Assembly (NCBI GenBank): GCA_030674155.1 | Contig: CM060316.1 | Coordinates: 82,544,760 to 82,608,759 of the forward strand | Length of the DNA stretch: 64,000 nt | Direction of reading: 5' to 3' | Source: Stramonita haemastoma | Taxonomy: Eukaryota > Mollusca > Gastropoda > Neogastropoda > Muricidae | In this document: positions 13,367-28,600 of the stretch, in pieces | How the letters are laid out: each line of letters begins with the position of its first letter | How positions within the stretch are numbered: the stretch's first letter is position 1 | Notes under the pieces: model-generated | What the model was told of the DNA's origin: nothing | The model's database searches: none | The model's input: the letters and a program-made list of their open reading frames with translations, nothing else | Position numbers and translations under genes: made by a program

Positions 13367-14589
13367 CAGAGTGAGAGCGCTCACAATTTGACAACCTGGG
13401 TTCGATTCCAGTCGAGAGATTTTTCTCCTGGAGTTAACATCAGTGCTGACTCCACTCTCCCCAAAAGTCCTTCGGATGAGACTATAAAAACCAAGGCCCT
13501 ATGTGTGAACGCACGCAGAACATCTTGTGCACACATTAAACCCTGTTCCACTTTTCGTAAGAGTAGGCCATGCGGTGGGAACACATGACATTTACAAAAC
13601 TGCATACACACGGGGACTGGATGTAAAAAAAGCACAAGAGTGCTTATCCCATTATCCTCAATATAAAAGAATTTAAAAGAACAAAAACACACACACACAC
13701 TCACTCACTCACACTCTGTTATAGAAAATAAATCCACGGCACACTCACTCACTCACACCAACAGAATGCCCCAGAATTATGCTCCCTTACTGATATTTGT
13801 AAAATGACCTGATAACAGTAACTTTACAGATATGTGCTTGTGTTCCCTTACTGATATTTGTAAAATGACTTGATAACAATAACTTTACAGATATGTGCTT
13901 GTGTTCCCTTACTGATATTTGTAAAATGACTTGATAACAATAACTTTACAGATATGTGCTTGTGTTCCCTTACTGATATTTGTAAAATGACTTGATAACA
14001 ATAACTTTACAGATATGTGCTTGTGTTCCCTTACTGATATTTGTAAAATGACTTGATAACAGTAACTTTACAGATATGTGCTTGTGTTCCCTTACTGATA
14101 TTTGTAAAATGACTTGATAACAATAACTTTACAGATATGTGCTTGTTAAACCTTCTGTAATTTCTACTTCCAAGAAAATTAATTGTATGCTTATAAAGTC
14201 TGGCTTACATAACCTTTTAATTTTTTTCAAGACTGCATGTGTTTTCTTAGCCAGATGTGTCTGGCATTATTTTCAGCCTTATTGCATTCAAGTTGACTTA
14301 TTTGAAAGTGCAAAAGTGGTTCTATTATTGATAATTAGATAACTTTCTATCTCCAAAGTTGGAATGCAGCTACCTTAATGGGCAAAAAAAAAATTAATGG
14401 CAAATTGGTGGTGACCAAATCTTGGAGCTTTAGCCAAGGAACAAAAACCAAAAAAAACACACCAAAAAACCTAACCCAAAGAGGAGATTCATTTCTGAGT
14501 TTCCAAGAGAAGCAAAATAGGATAGTTTCTTAGTATAGCAGACTGATCAATAGCTAAAAACCACAAAGAACTTCCAGCTTGTTATGACA

Positions 14590-14620
<31 letters not shown>

Positions 14621-15284
14621 GTGTCCCCAGAGAAAAGGATTTCATCCAGGAGCGTGAATCCTTGCTAGAGCAGCAGAGTGAAAAGGACCAACAGTACAAC
14701 GGCCTGGTCAAAAACCTCAAAGATAGGGTGAGCATGTATATATATGGCTGTAGGGCGTACAGCATTGTGAATGGGGTACCCTTCACCCCACTCTTCCCCT
14801 GAAAACAACTTTGACATCTTAGTCACATATATGTGTACTCAAACACATGTGCATGGGAAAATACACATGCACACACTCGCACGCACGCACGTACATGCGC
14901 CCATATGCCCACACACCTCACCCACACCCACATCCACACGCACGCACGGATACACGCACGCACACACAGCACATACACACACACGCACAACACACACATA
15001 CATACATTCTGTTATCCTGATATAAAAGAATAAATAAATAAATAAATAAATAAAAAATGCATAACTGCATGTGTCTATGCTCACCATACATATATGCATG
15101 CCTACACATAGACATATACTCACATTTGAACACACTAGTGTAATCATGTTGGAATAAAACTGTACACAGTCCATAATTACTTATCCACTTACACCTCACA
15201 CACATGCACGCACGCACGCATGCACGCACCACATGCATGCACGCACATGCATGTACGCACACATGCACATACGCATGTACGCAC

Positions 15285-15317
<33 letters not shown>

Positions 15318-15334
15318 CACACACACACACAACA

Positions 15335-15410
<76 letters not shown>

Positions 15411-17512
15411 CTCTTTCTCTCTTTCTCTCTCTCTGTCTCTTCTGTCTGTCTCTGTCTCTCTCTTTCTCTCTCTCGCTTTTTCACTTGTATATTCAACATT
15501 GATAGATAGCAACTTAAGTGAATACTCACAACTGCCAGTCAGCAATGTGCTGCAGAGTATTCCCTGACTGTCCAAGAAATACATGCCTCTGTGTTTGGTT
15601 GCACATAAGTTTATAGAATGCTGTATCATGTTCTCCATTGCTGCATGAATGGCGTACTGCCGTGAAAGAGAATCATTTCTGCTCCACTTTAATTAAGGAA
15701 AATTATTTGTCTTTATCTTATTATCTAGAACATTTAATTTTAATTAAATTGCTGAAGCACCATAAAGTCAAATGAGAAAGGTTTGTTTTTCCTTCTTTTT
15801 TTTTTTTTTTATTAAATCAAAAAAAAAAATCTTTTTCATTTGACCACCCTCCTCACATAGGTTATTTTTCCTTTAAAAAAAAAAATCTATGTGAGGAAGT
15901 TAGTCAAAGCAGTGTTGGTGGTGAGGCCTGTATGTTGAAATGAAGCGTGGCAGTGTGGGTTGTGCAGGTGTTTCATTTGGAGAGTGAGTTGAGGGAGGCG
16001 CGGCGAGTGGCGGGCCTGCCCCCTGAACCCCCACAGCCCATGGAGGACATGCAACTGCCTGAGCCCAGGCCGGCCCCCCGCCCTGTGCGCGCTGTCCTCA
16101 ACGGAGATGGTATGGAGCACAGCGGGGAGAGAAGTGAGAAGAGAGTTGGACAGTCAGGCTGCTGTGTTAGGCTTCAGGCTTTTTAAAACTAAGGAGCCTG
16201 CCTGCATTTGCGGCATGTTCTTAACTCAGCTGCTGTTTCTAACGCCAAGGTTTTTTGGTTGTTTTGCCTTTTGTTTCTTCTTCTTCAATTGATCGGAATG
16301 GATGGACATAGTGAAAGGCCTGGTTTTTGCCTTTTGTTGGACAGCCACCGAAAATCAAAGATAGTGAGGAGTAGTGACTTGATGATTGTTTCATGACTTA
16401 AAAAACTAATACAGCAGACCCGTAATGCAAGAAGGTTCATGCCTTTGTTTGGAATCGTAGATAACAGTAAATGTGTGCAATTGTTCAGTGTTACAGATCT
16501 AACATGCTTTTTAACACTAGTTAGAATATGTTGGCTTGCATTGTAGTGTATGTGTGGATTTGTTCTTCCGCTAGTGTCTGTGTGATCTGACACAAAAAAT
16601 TCTTTGTGGCCCCCTGTTCATAACATTGCTGCTTTTTGCCTCACCCCTTTTTTTGTTAAAAAAGAATGAAATGAAGATTGTCAATCAAGCAAACTGAATG
16701 TTGTTGATGTCAAATTAACCTTTGACATCATAACACTTTTCAATGGTACTTGTGATGAGATGCATACCGAATCATCAGTGTGAGGGGAAATAACTTTATT
16801 CATGCACATTCACAGTGAGGGGAACTTGGGCCAAAACACCATTTGCATATGGGATGAACTGCCCCAAGTCAGAGCGGGGCTATGGAAATGGTGGGCAAAG
16901 GATTGCATGCACATGATCTCTTCATGGGAGAAACCGCGGGGCTCTAGGCTGAGGAAACAATAAAGAAAAAGTTGGATAAACCAAGATTTAGCAATCAGGA
17001 AGTTTTACTGAAAGATGTTTTGGAGGAAGAAACCGATGCATTGTGAAATCAATCCTTTTCTGATGTCTCCTAGTGGTTAAAAACATCCCTCTTCACCTTC
17101 GGCTGAAGGCTGGTAGGAGTGCATGACGGGCGTATGCATGTCTGTTTGATGAACGACACTAATGTTGATTGATGTAGGCGTTGTCATAGAGTGTTAAGGA
17201 ATAGCGCTGTGAAGCATGTGGGCAGCAGTGTGTTGACCTGCATGGTGGATTGCAGAGGAGGAGGAGGAGGAGGAGCCCCTGTCCCCCCTGCCCCAGGATG
17301 TGCTGGACATGTCCTCAGGCTCTGAGGCCTCCCACACGCACTCTCCCCGGGTGGGTTACTGACTGCACCCCCCCCCCCCACCTGGGGGGGTTTTGTGACG
17401 GCACAAGATGAAACTGTTTGCCCTGTGTGTGTGTGTGGGTTTTAGTGTGTGTGTGTGTGTGTTTTGTGTGTGTGTTTTGTGTTGTGTGTGTTGTGTGTGT
17501 ATGTGTGTGTGT

Positions 17513-17552
<40 letters not shown>

Positions 17553-17766
17553 TGTGTGTGTGTGTGGTGTGTGGTGTGTGTGTGGTGTGGTGTGTGTGTG
17601 GTGGTGTGTTTTAGTGTGTGTGTGTGTTGTGTGTGTGTGTGTTGTGTGTGTGTGTGTGTGTGTTGTGTGTGTGTGTTGTGTTTAGTGTGTGTTGTGTGTG
17701 TGTGTGTGTGTGTGTGTGTTAGTGTTGTGTTGTGTTGTGTGTGTGTGTGTGTGTTGTGTGTGTGTG

Positions 17767-17829
<63 letters not shown>

Positions 17830-20800
17830 GTGTGTGTGTGTGTGTGTGCACATGTGACTTGTGCAGTGGCAGTATGTGCCAACATGTTTTCTAAGGTTTT
17901 TTTATGCCTTTTTATGAAGACTTCTCTTTGATTTGCAAACATGTTTTTCTTTTGCTCATTTTAACATGTGGACATGCTTATTTTTGTTGTGGTTTTGACC
18001 AGTGTGCTGTATTTTAACATAGAAGGATAGTGTGTCTTAAGCTATTGCATTTGCATTAGTTCTAACAACTGGCTTGACTGAAAACATGCTTATAGTGCTT
18101 GGTTAGCTCTGGAAATGAAACCTGTGAAACTTATGAATTGATTGTGCTTTGTGCATAATACTAGCATCTGTACCACCCCCCCAAAAAAAAAAACAAAAAA
18201 AAAAAAAACCCAAAACCAAACAAACAACAAAAAACAACACAAAACAAAAAACAAAAAACCCAACAAACAAACAAATAAAAAAAACTCAACAAAAAACCCA
18301 ACCCCCTCCATCTCTCCCCTCAAAATAAGTCAGCTCATGGTTGAATTCATCTGTGTGGTTGTAAGAAGTTAAGAGTTATTACCCCTTGCTTGGACCTGTA
18401 GTGGCTCTCATAGGCTAAATGTTTGACTGTCATTTACTCAACTTTTTCAGCAAAAGTTAGAAAATCAATTAAGCCTGAAAGGACAGCTTAAAAAATAGAA
18501 CAAAAAAAAAGGGGGGGGGTTACTTTGTGCTCAGAGTATGGTTATTAATATGATTAAAATTACATATTGATTGAAGCAAAAAGATAAGCATGTCACCATT
18601 TTTTTTAATGGACTGCTTTTGGCTTGAAACTTATTTTGGATTTTTAAAAAATTGAATAAAAAATCTATAACTGACTTGCCTTGTGTAAGCCCATATTAAG
18701 TTTGCATCTCTTGTATGTCTGCAGTTTTGAAAAAAAGTTGCATAATTTACTGAAAAAAAGAAGAAAAATGAATAAAAGAGCAATCTTTTGATTGGGGTGT
18801 GTTTGTTGCACTTCATACTTCAAATCATTGAGAGCAAATTGTGTACTTAATCGTTATCATACTTGACATATGCAGTATCTCATTGAAAGCATGTAAGGGA
18901 AGAGATAAAAAAAGAAAAAGAATCACAGCTAGAAGTTTGATTGGAAGCACAGCATAGGAAGGAAAAGATGACAACTGAAGCGGTTTGTTCCCCCACAGAC
19001 GGAGAGGAGAATGGGGCAGACAGGACGGGGGAGGGTGAAGAGTCCGGCAGCAGGGAGGTGGACTTTCCCTCGGTTCCTGACACCCCCCTGTTGGACACGT
19101 CTGCTAACCGCGCTCGGGCCCAGCTGGCCAGCAACATCCCCTCCCGCAGACCTCCCACAAAGCGCAGCAAGGTAGCAGGACAGCAGCGATGTAGTGTGGG
19201 TTTTTTCTGTTCCTCTGATGTGCCTGCAATAAGCGGCATGTATCAACTTCGGATGTTTTGCCTGTATTATTGAAGAAAAGTCATTATTGAAAAGATTTTT
19301 TCAGAAAGGGAAAAAATGTGGTTCTTCCAGGTTTTTTCATCAAGAAAATATGTACAGGGCTTGAAATGGTTTCAGTAATTATTTGGGGAGATCTTTTGCT
19401 GTCCGTAGAGTTTCCAGCAGAATCTTATGGTCTTTCTCAATGGAAAAAATCTTTGTGATATTTATAGGGGTAGAATCACATGAGTTTCATGTCAGTACTT
19501 ATCTCAGAGAATTTTCAGTGCTCATAAAAATAGAAATTGAAAAAAGTGAGGTGTTTATTGTAAATGTCTGCAGCGTTTGGTTAGTTTGTTTGTGCTACAG
19601 AGCTGATCCTGAAGCTGGGTGGGGTTGTGTGTTCAGTCTTTAGAGCAAGAGCTGGAGGAGCCAGAGGAAGAGGTGATGGTGGCTGCTTCCTCGACCCCTG
19701 AGGTCTTCACCTCTCCCAGTCCCCCTGCCGGCCAGCACGACAGTGGGGAGAGTGGTCTGGAGACCTGGATCAAGCACGACAGGTAACGCAAAAAACAGTG
19801 TCCTGCCTGGACTGGTTGTGGTGTATGTGGGGAGTGTGAAGCAACTGTGTGTTGAGTGGGGATTTTGTCATCATTGTTGTCGCATTCTGTTTGAGTGCTA
19901 CTTTTGTGTACTGTACATGGTTTGCTGTGATTTCATATTTAGAGGGTGGATTTGTTCATACTGTTCAATCTGTGGTAGTTGTTTTTTTTTGCACCGTTAT
20001 ATTTTGTATTGTTTTGTCAGAATGGTTCTGCCATGGTTATGACAGTGGGTTTTTCTGTGCTTTTGAATTGGTGGTGATTGGTTTTGTGTGCTGTTATAAC
20101 ATGTATTTGTGTGTCAAGATGATTGTGTTGATTACTGTGCAGATATATAAAAAATAATATTTGTGTATACGTGGTTGCTGCTTGTTTCAGTATCAAAGAT
20201 TAACAGTCTTGTTTTGCATCATCTTTGGACATAAGTGGATGGATCCAGGCAAAAATGTCTTGAGTATAGTTGACTGATAAAACAAAGGAATTTAATGAAT
20301 TAGGCTGAAAAGCTGTGAAAACTTTTCTTTATAAATTTGATGTGTGTGTTTGGTTTGCATGTACAAAAGTAGACGGGGAAAAGTGTAAGTAAACAGTGAA
20401 ATATTTTGCAATAGTTTTATAGTTCTTTTTCTTTTTGCTTGATTTTTTTTTAAAAAGGAAGAATTGGGTTCATGTTTTATTCTTGCATTTAGCTCAATGC
20501 TGGTCACAAAAATCAAGTGGGCTTGCACATTGCCTTTTGGATTTTTTGTATTTGTTGTGGAAAGAGGGGTGTTAGTAATGTTTTAACTTGTGATGTGATC
20601 ATGAATCCTTTGCTTTGATGCGCTGCCAAGTGTAAGTATTTGACTAGTTTGCAGTAAAGGATGTGCTGTTGTTGGCAAGGAAGATGAAGAGTAGAGGAAA
20701 AGGGGATAAAAGAAAGAACCAAGAAAGAAGGAATTTAAAAAAAGCTTGAGTGAGAGAGGGAAGAGAAGACTGCTTATGAGAGAATACAGATCAATAATGA

Positions 20801-23800
20801 ATTGTATGTAGTATGGTCTGCTACTGAAGCCTAGCAACACAATAATCTTGATGGGTGAGCTTTTAATTTGTGGATTTGAGTTGTTGTTCTGGGATGCGCT
20901 GTTTTGGCCATTTGAAAAAAATTTCAGCAAACTTAGTAAAATTAATAAAACAAGACATTTTGTATTTCATGTGAAAAGTTTATTCCATGTACTATTGATA
21001 TTTACAAAATCCTTTCAATAGAGAGAAGACAGAAAATGGTGAAAAAAAAAGTTTTGACACTGTGATTTGCTTACCTTTTCAGAGTGTAAGTATATCTCTA
21101 ACAGCTAATCCACAAAAAGAATAGGATTGGTTTTACAATAAGATCAGTTTCGTCAGCCTCAACAGTCAGTTTTGATGTAAAGATTCACTGTAAAACCAAT
21201 GAAGTCCTATTGTGCCAGCATCCTTTTTGAGAAATACAGCAGTCTGAAATAAGCGCTTTGATTTGTGTACTCTACAAGATTCAGCGCTATAGAAATCCCA
21301 TGTATCATTATCATTATTATTATTAAATAGAATTAAAACCCTTTCTATAATCACTACCAGTCATACTGAATAATTAAAAGGAAAAATGTTGCTGTCAGGG
21401 GAAATGGTTAATCTAACAGCATGAGTAGGTTCCCTTTGATTGAACATCATTTACAACTTGAAACAACCAAACCTACCAGAAGTGTGCTGTAGCCAGGCAT
21501 ATGGCACACCATTAAGCTGTGTCAAGACTGCCATAGCTATAGCTACAGCACAACTCCCAGTGAAAAGAATCATTCCTTCTCTTGTTCAGGCCATAGCAGT
21601 AAGAAAGTAAAGGGGATTTTGCTTGTGTCACTTTAGAGTGAAGTGGTGGGCGATGTGTACTGTGTGTATCACTTCCATGGAAGTGGTGATGACGTGATGC
21701 TCTCTGTTTGGTGCTTGCCTGTCTGTAGAGTGCCTGCCTTTTTCCCTATGTAAGTAGGACAGGTCGGTGAGGTCACTATTCAGTGTGCACTCTCTCCCTG
21801 TAGTGCTTCTGTTGTTTCCTTCAGTTTAAGCAGATCAGCTGTTGCGCAGTTGCTGTTTCTTTTCAGTTCCAGATTTGTTTTTGGTGACTGTTACTAACAC
21901 TGTCACTGATCTTCATGTGTGTATTGCCACTGATGGACAGATGGTTATGCAGATGTGTGGTGTATTTAAAAAAAAAACCCAGTTCTAATCTGTTTTGTTT
22001 GGTTTGTTTTTTCCTTTCTGTTTTTTTCTCTTCTGTTTTTCTTTCTTTACGACCCAAATGAAAGCTATGTTTTGTGCTATTGCTAAGCCTGGGCATTTAA
22101 TTCCAAGTTGCTGCTTTTGTTTGAATTTATTTTTGTATGGTAACAGTGTGCTGCTAAATTACTTTCTGTGCTTGGTTGGATATTGTCAGAATTAATCATG
22201 TGTTTGTAAATCTTGGCTGTTGTCATTTTTTTTACATCAATTTTATTCAAATGGTTTTCTGTCTTTGAAAAGAAAGGAAAAAAAAACCCAACTGAACAAC
22301 AGCTACTGGTGAAGAATGATTTGAGACTAATTGTAAAAAGTTTTCAGTTGGGAGGGGGGGGGGGGGAGTTCTTCTGTGTAAATGTTTTTTTGACAAATCT
22401 GATTAAGAAGTAAACTGGAATTGAACTGTTGTCATAAGACATTTGCTTTATAACAATGTTTAAACTTAAAAATTGTGTACTTAAAAAAAACCAAACAGGT
22501 GTAAGGGTGTAAGAGTTAGTCTTTATTTTATTTACTACCATGTAGTTAATTGTTTTCCTCATTTCATTTTTTTTCTGTATTTACATACTTGTTTTTTTAC
22601 CTACATATTTGTAGCTGTGATAAGTGTTGTAGCCATTTTTTGTCTTCACAATTTATGCATCTTTAGTTGTTGATTTAAGCATTTTCTCTCAAGGGGGAGT
22701 GGAAACAAAATCCATTTACTTGGTAGAATCTGACAAAATGCGTTGCAAAGAGTGAAAAGACCATGTTTTAATCTCTTGCACATCCTGCATGAACTCACAC
22801 AAGCATGTGAAACCTTGAATGATTTATGTAGTTTTTGCCATGTGTCTTGTCTCCTGTCTTTGATATGTTGTATGTTTAGCTGTTACACACACCAAACCCA
22901 TGGAATAGGCAGTGTGGCTTGTTTAAAGTGCATTGGGTTTGCATTCTTTCCTGAACTGGCAAAAACCTGTGGAGAATGTTATGTCTTAATGTTTAGAAGG
23001 TATATCAACCCTATGCACATCTGTGCTTCAATGTGTGTGTGTGTGTGTGTGGTGTGTGTGTGCGTGTGCGTGCATGCCAGCATGTATGCCTTATGTTAGG
23101 GAACCCTACCAGGGAGAGTTCATTACCATTGTACAGTAACTTCTAATCTTTTTTCCTGCCCATATATGTTCTCTTTTTAGGTGTATACTTGCATGTAACG
23201 AACAAGCATCACTGCATGGCTGTAAATGTACATGTGGCTCTCTTTTTGTCAATTCATTGATACTGCCTGTGCAAGCAAGTGTGTTAAAACTCTTGTAAAG
23301 TAAATTTGTTACCATAAAGTCTGGTGGTTGGGAAGCGAGGAGTCAGAGACCTCAGCTTCTCTAGGGGCCAGCATATTGAGGGTGAAGTCTATCTTTTCTC
23401 CCTTGCCGCTTTACCTTCCCTGTCCCTCAAGAGGGCAGGTACCCATTTACAGTTGGGTGAATTGGGGGATTGTACTGAAGCCACGGTGCACGAATTGTCA
23501 CCCGTCCACAAGTCGACCACACTCAACACTGCTTAACCATAGCTTGGAGAAAGCGAGTGCTTTAACCACTGAGTTATCCCATTCCCATAAACTCTTGTAG
23601 GTGATAACAAGCCCCCCTGAACAAATAGATATTTAGTTACCTGCTGCTTTTTAGGCTAATTCATAGACAGCCTTTGCTAATAGATAGCTACTGCACCTCT
23701 AACATATCCTCTCTTTATTTTTACCCTTTTTTTGTTGCTTTGCATGCTCACTTTGGTTTTGGTCTATAGTTGGCCTGTTTCTCTCTCTCCTCACGTAGCG

Positions 23801-25596
23801 ACAGCACTGTTCGGAAAAGCGATGCCAAGAAATGGCGTGCACAACAGGCAGGAAATGAGACACCACCTGTTTCACCTCCCTCCCCTCCCCTCCCCGTCGC
23901 CGCAGCCCCACCCCCCTCTGTGGTGGCCGTTGGGACGGACGATCAGGACAGTCAGTCAGACTCGCACAGCCTCAACGATGCTAGCACTCCTGGGTAAATG
24001 CCTTGCTTTTGTGTCTGGCTGTAGAACTCTGAGCGTGCTCCTGAAGCAGTCAGCAGGGGCTGCATCCTCACAAACAGCAGGCGTGCACTTTTTGTATGTG
24101 TATTATATGTTCATGGTCGCAGAAATATTCTCTTAGGCACAAAGCATGCATTCACTCATGCACACTTTCATATCATGGTCATCTTCACCTCCGGCACTTG
24201 TGTTTTATTTAGGTCTGTTGGAAACAAGATGTATAAAGTGTTACTCTCATTATCTTCTCCAGTACACCAAGGGCTTAAACATGATGATCTGAGATTTAAA
24301 AATTGACATATGGGGTATGGCTTCTGTGATTGGTAGGGCTATAAACAACAGCAGTGGAATAGATTCAAGTCATGTCAAATCCAAAACACTTTAATCATCC
24401 CATGAAGGGAAATTATATTTGTTGGATTGGACGATCAGTAATGTTGAGTAGACCCTGAAAACAAGATGAAAAAAAAAGGAACAAAAACATGACAACAAAA
24501 AAATGTAAGAACCCCCCCCCCCCCCCCAACCAGTCACTGCTGAACCTTTTCAATGTTTAGTGTCAATAAAGGAAGATACAAGACAACATAGCTAAAACTT
24601 CCCACTGTAAGCACAATACTACAGTCCTGTTTCAGTTACAGACCAGGAGACATGGAAGTCATATCCCCTCCTCATGTTCTCTCCTCCTCCCCCCTTGCCA
24701 GTCAGAGTTCTTCAGTCTTCCCTTGCTCCTCGTTTCTGTCTTCCTTCATGGGGGTGTCATTTTTGTTTGCTGCACACATTAACTGGGGTTGGTTATTGCA
24801 CCAAATGGAAGACCACCACATACAACAACTAAACAATGAGGAGGAAAAAAAAGAGCTTTGCAGTTTGTATGTTGTTGTGTATGTGATGTGATTTGAAAGA
24901 TTTGTTTACAGGTTGTCTGAGTTCATTGTTCTTTTGAGTAGATTGTGCTTTAATTGCATTTGGGTTTTTGTTTAAGAAATTTTTGTAATGTTTTGTTTAG
25001 TGATATTCTAGCATTTACCAGATTGCTTTTGTCGTTATGTTTATGCTTTCATGTGAACCAGAGCTTTAATAGCTGTACTGGAGCTTTTTAGCCCATGGCA
25101 ACATTTTTGGCATTAGTTGTATTTAGCCTTGATGTCTTTGAATGAATGGATATAGTGTATGTGATGGAAACATAACTGGGTGCAGAATTCTAGATCAAGT
25201 CACCTAGCGTTTCTGTTCTAGGCTTATGGATGTTGTTCCCTTTCTATTAACCAGGTTTGTTTGTACTTTTGGCTTAAAGTATGATACTACTAAGTCCACT
25301 TTCAGGGGCCAACTTAGGTGTATTTGCAAGAACAAACATGCCTCTGTACCAGATTTATTGCTCCAGGTGTTCATTACTTTTTAATTAAGGTGTGTATGAC
25401 ATTGTGGTATGTGATATTGTAGGAGTTAGATGTAATTTTAAAACTGTCTTTAGGTTTTATTGGTTGATTGATTTATTCCATCAATAGCTATAAAGGGGGC
25501 TGATGTCATGTTAAAGAAAAACCACTGCCAGTAACAAATCAAATCAATGTGACAGTCACACCAGAACACATGAGGGATGTCTGGAAAGGAAAATTG

Positions 25597-25659
<63 letters not shown>

Positions 25660-28600
25660 CACACACACACACACAAACACATTCAGAGAATATGTGGCAA
25701 TGGTTAAGAAATCTGCAGTATGCCAGTGCAAGGGCTTGCTATATCCATATTTTTCGACCATGGAGCCAGCAAAAATCTGTAAAAGAAAAAAGGATTGTCA
25801 CCATTAACGCTTAAAATGTTTATGAAAATAACATAATGATGGAGATGTATGTAGAGCATATATCAAGATCACAATTCAAAGTACTCTATAATTTTAAAAC
25901 CCCCCCCCCCCACCCACCCCCACCACACACACACACACTTAGGTCACCTACTGTCTCTGACATAATTCATGTACGAACACAAAAATGCTCACACATGTGC
26001 ACATACACACAAAAGGAAAGCCAGCGAACTATTCACACATTTCAAATGGATGAACATTGCAGCAAGGGTGCCCTTGTTTTCATTTTCAACTGAAACATTT
26101 CTTGATGAAATACAGTTAAGTAATTCAGTGAGACAGAAATGGATCTAGCAGTTGGCTGGAGTATAATATGCAAAAAAAAAAAAAGAGAAAAAATGGTAAA
26201 ACATAGATCATCTGATTTTTGTTAGTTGTTAGACAGGAAGTTAACCAGCACATTGTTGTTTCACCCTGTAGCAGCAAAGACGACAGTCAGTCAGACACGT
26301 CCTCGTCAGTTTCTCAAACGTCCTATGACCCCAACAAACCACAGTTCAGGGGTATGGGGTCAGAGATTCCAGAACTGGCACAAGAGGAGGAGGAACAGAG
26401 TGCTGCCCCTTCATCAGGCAAATCGTCATCTGGTAAAGGTCAGTAAATTTGTGGATTATATTTCTGGTTCCTTATTGTTTCCCTTACTGGGCTGTTTTTT
26501 TTTGTGTCGTGTGTGTTTTTATGGACCATCAGCACTCACTTTTCCATTGTTGTTCATCTGTTGTGCTTGTTTCACTTTGTGTGAGGTGTCAAGAAAGGAA
26601 GTTTGAGGAGTGTGGCAACTGCAAGAAATTGGCATGGCTTGGCTTAACAGATGACATTTTAAAATTTTTAATAGAAAAGCTTGCTGCAGTATGAGGAGAA
26701 CAAACAAATGATTAAAAAATTTCCCAAACAACCCCCCCTCCCCACTACATGGTTATAAAGTTATGTATATGATGTTGTTGTTGACTTTTGAGCGATTCCA
26801 TTAGCGTGTAAATGATTGTTAAAACACATGTGAACTAAAGCAACAGCAGCTTTGCACTAACCCAGAGCATAGAACATGCTGCAGGTTGGTCATAACTATA
26901 TGCAGATCGAATGATTAGCTTCAGTTCTCTATCAAGCAATGATGACGAAATAAGCAGTACACTTATGGTTGTGAAAAGAAAACTACAGGAGAGAAAAGTA
27001 TAATTTTCTTTTGTAGAATGGAGAACATAATGAGTATTCTGTCAGACTGATTGTTTCATAAAGTTTTCATTGATCGTACAAAGAAACAGAGCATCTTTTA
27101 AAAAAGAAAGATTTTTTTAAAAACCTATTTTGTATGTTTACATACATTTAAAATACCTGAAAAGAATTATTATTAGAAAGAGTTAAGCCTGTGAGTAAGT
27201 GGTGAAAGCTTTTTGTGTAAGTGCTGAAAAGCCCTTTGAGTAAGAACCGAGAGCTTTGCTGTGCTCTTGACAAAAGAACAAGTAATGAAAGCTTTAACAT
27301 AGGCCATAGCTGTTTCATTCAGAGGGGGTGTGATCAGGAGGCTTGTTGCTTGGGATCAATCTGTCTGTCTCCTCAGCCTTGTCTCCAGCATGAAAAACAT
27401 TTACAGGGAGTTCCTTCTGCTGCACGATTTCTGCTGGATAGGGATATCTCAGGCTCTAATCGTACTGATGTGCTGCAATTTCAGGGCTGATTTTTCTACT
27501 TTTGCCTTGTATAGATAGCTACATTCCATGTTCAGGCAGAGTTCTTAAGGTGAAAAAATGGATTGTGCAAGAATGATTTATCTCTCTCTATTTCTCCCTA
27601 GAAAAAAAAAAAGCTGCGTATGTTTGAATTTGAAGGATGGTCATGCTTTTATCTTTGCTTTCTTTTCTTATACTCTTGAATGTATGTGTTGGCTGTGCTT
27701 GTTGAAACTCCATCCATTATCCATCTGTCTGTCCATCCGTTTGTCTGTTCATCAATTCATCTAGTTTTTGGAAGTGGGTGGACAGGGGATAGGGTCTTGC
27801 TTTCTTTTTTCTTCTTCTTCTTTTCTCTCTTTCTTTTTAATAGATGTTATTTTCTGGGAAGGAGTGTTGTTGATGGGGTATCTTTTTTCCAAGTATTTAT
27901 ATCCGCATGAGCATGTGCAGTTTTTATACAATGGGAAAACTGAGTAATGGTTGCTTGTTTTCTGACCGAAGCCCTTAGCTCCATAAAACAAGGGCAGTTG
28001 CATTATCTTTATATCTTGCTGTGCATAGATGAGTGAGAAAATGGTTTGGTTTCTTTTATCATACTTCTTATTTATTTATAAAATATTTTTGTCATAACTT
28101 TTTTTTGGTTGTTGTTGTTTGGTTATATATATTGGGATGTTAGCTTCTGGTTTTGTTTAGTGTTTGATGCATATATCACATGAGCATGGCAGGCTTTGGA
28201 TTGTTAGGAAGTGAGAAGACAAACTAATTCAGCTGCATGTGCATCAGCATAATCATACATTCATGCATTCCACTCTTAGTTAAAAAGATCTGTTACCAAG
28301 AAAAACGGCTGTTTATATATACCGAAAACTGTTTTTTTCTATCTCGGAAGGTGCTGATGTAACTGTGCAATAATTCTGCAGTCTTTTTTCTGATATCTGT
28401 GAAGCCACTAAGAAATTTTAATTATTGTAAGTAAATTAGATGTGCACATTTTGTTGTGGTCATTTTCAGGTCCACTCGATTGAAATATCTTTATGATTTT
28501 GTTGTTGTTGCCAGGGCATTATGTTTAAAGATCTAGATTTGGATCTTTTTACAACCAAGAAAAAAATCAGTCTGCATACTATCTGCCATTATTTCAGTTT

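Larger units (their letters stand above)
19783..23798. other. 4-kb neurabin intron
   Basis: No exon is recognised. It contains a LINE-like 3' end (21250-21325), a SINE (23322-23587), a poly-G run near 22355 and a short GT repeat near 23033. The rest is AT-rich with no clear structure. Confidence 0.6.

Noticed and set aside
13787..14146. CRISPR-like array
   Set aside because: Direct tandem repeats without spacers in a eukaryotic intron: a minisatellite.
17315..17942. Long frames of VCVCVC or HTHTHT on both strands
   Set aside because: GT/CA repeat translation after a neurabin exon.
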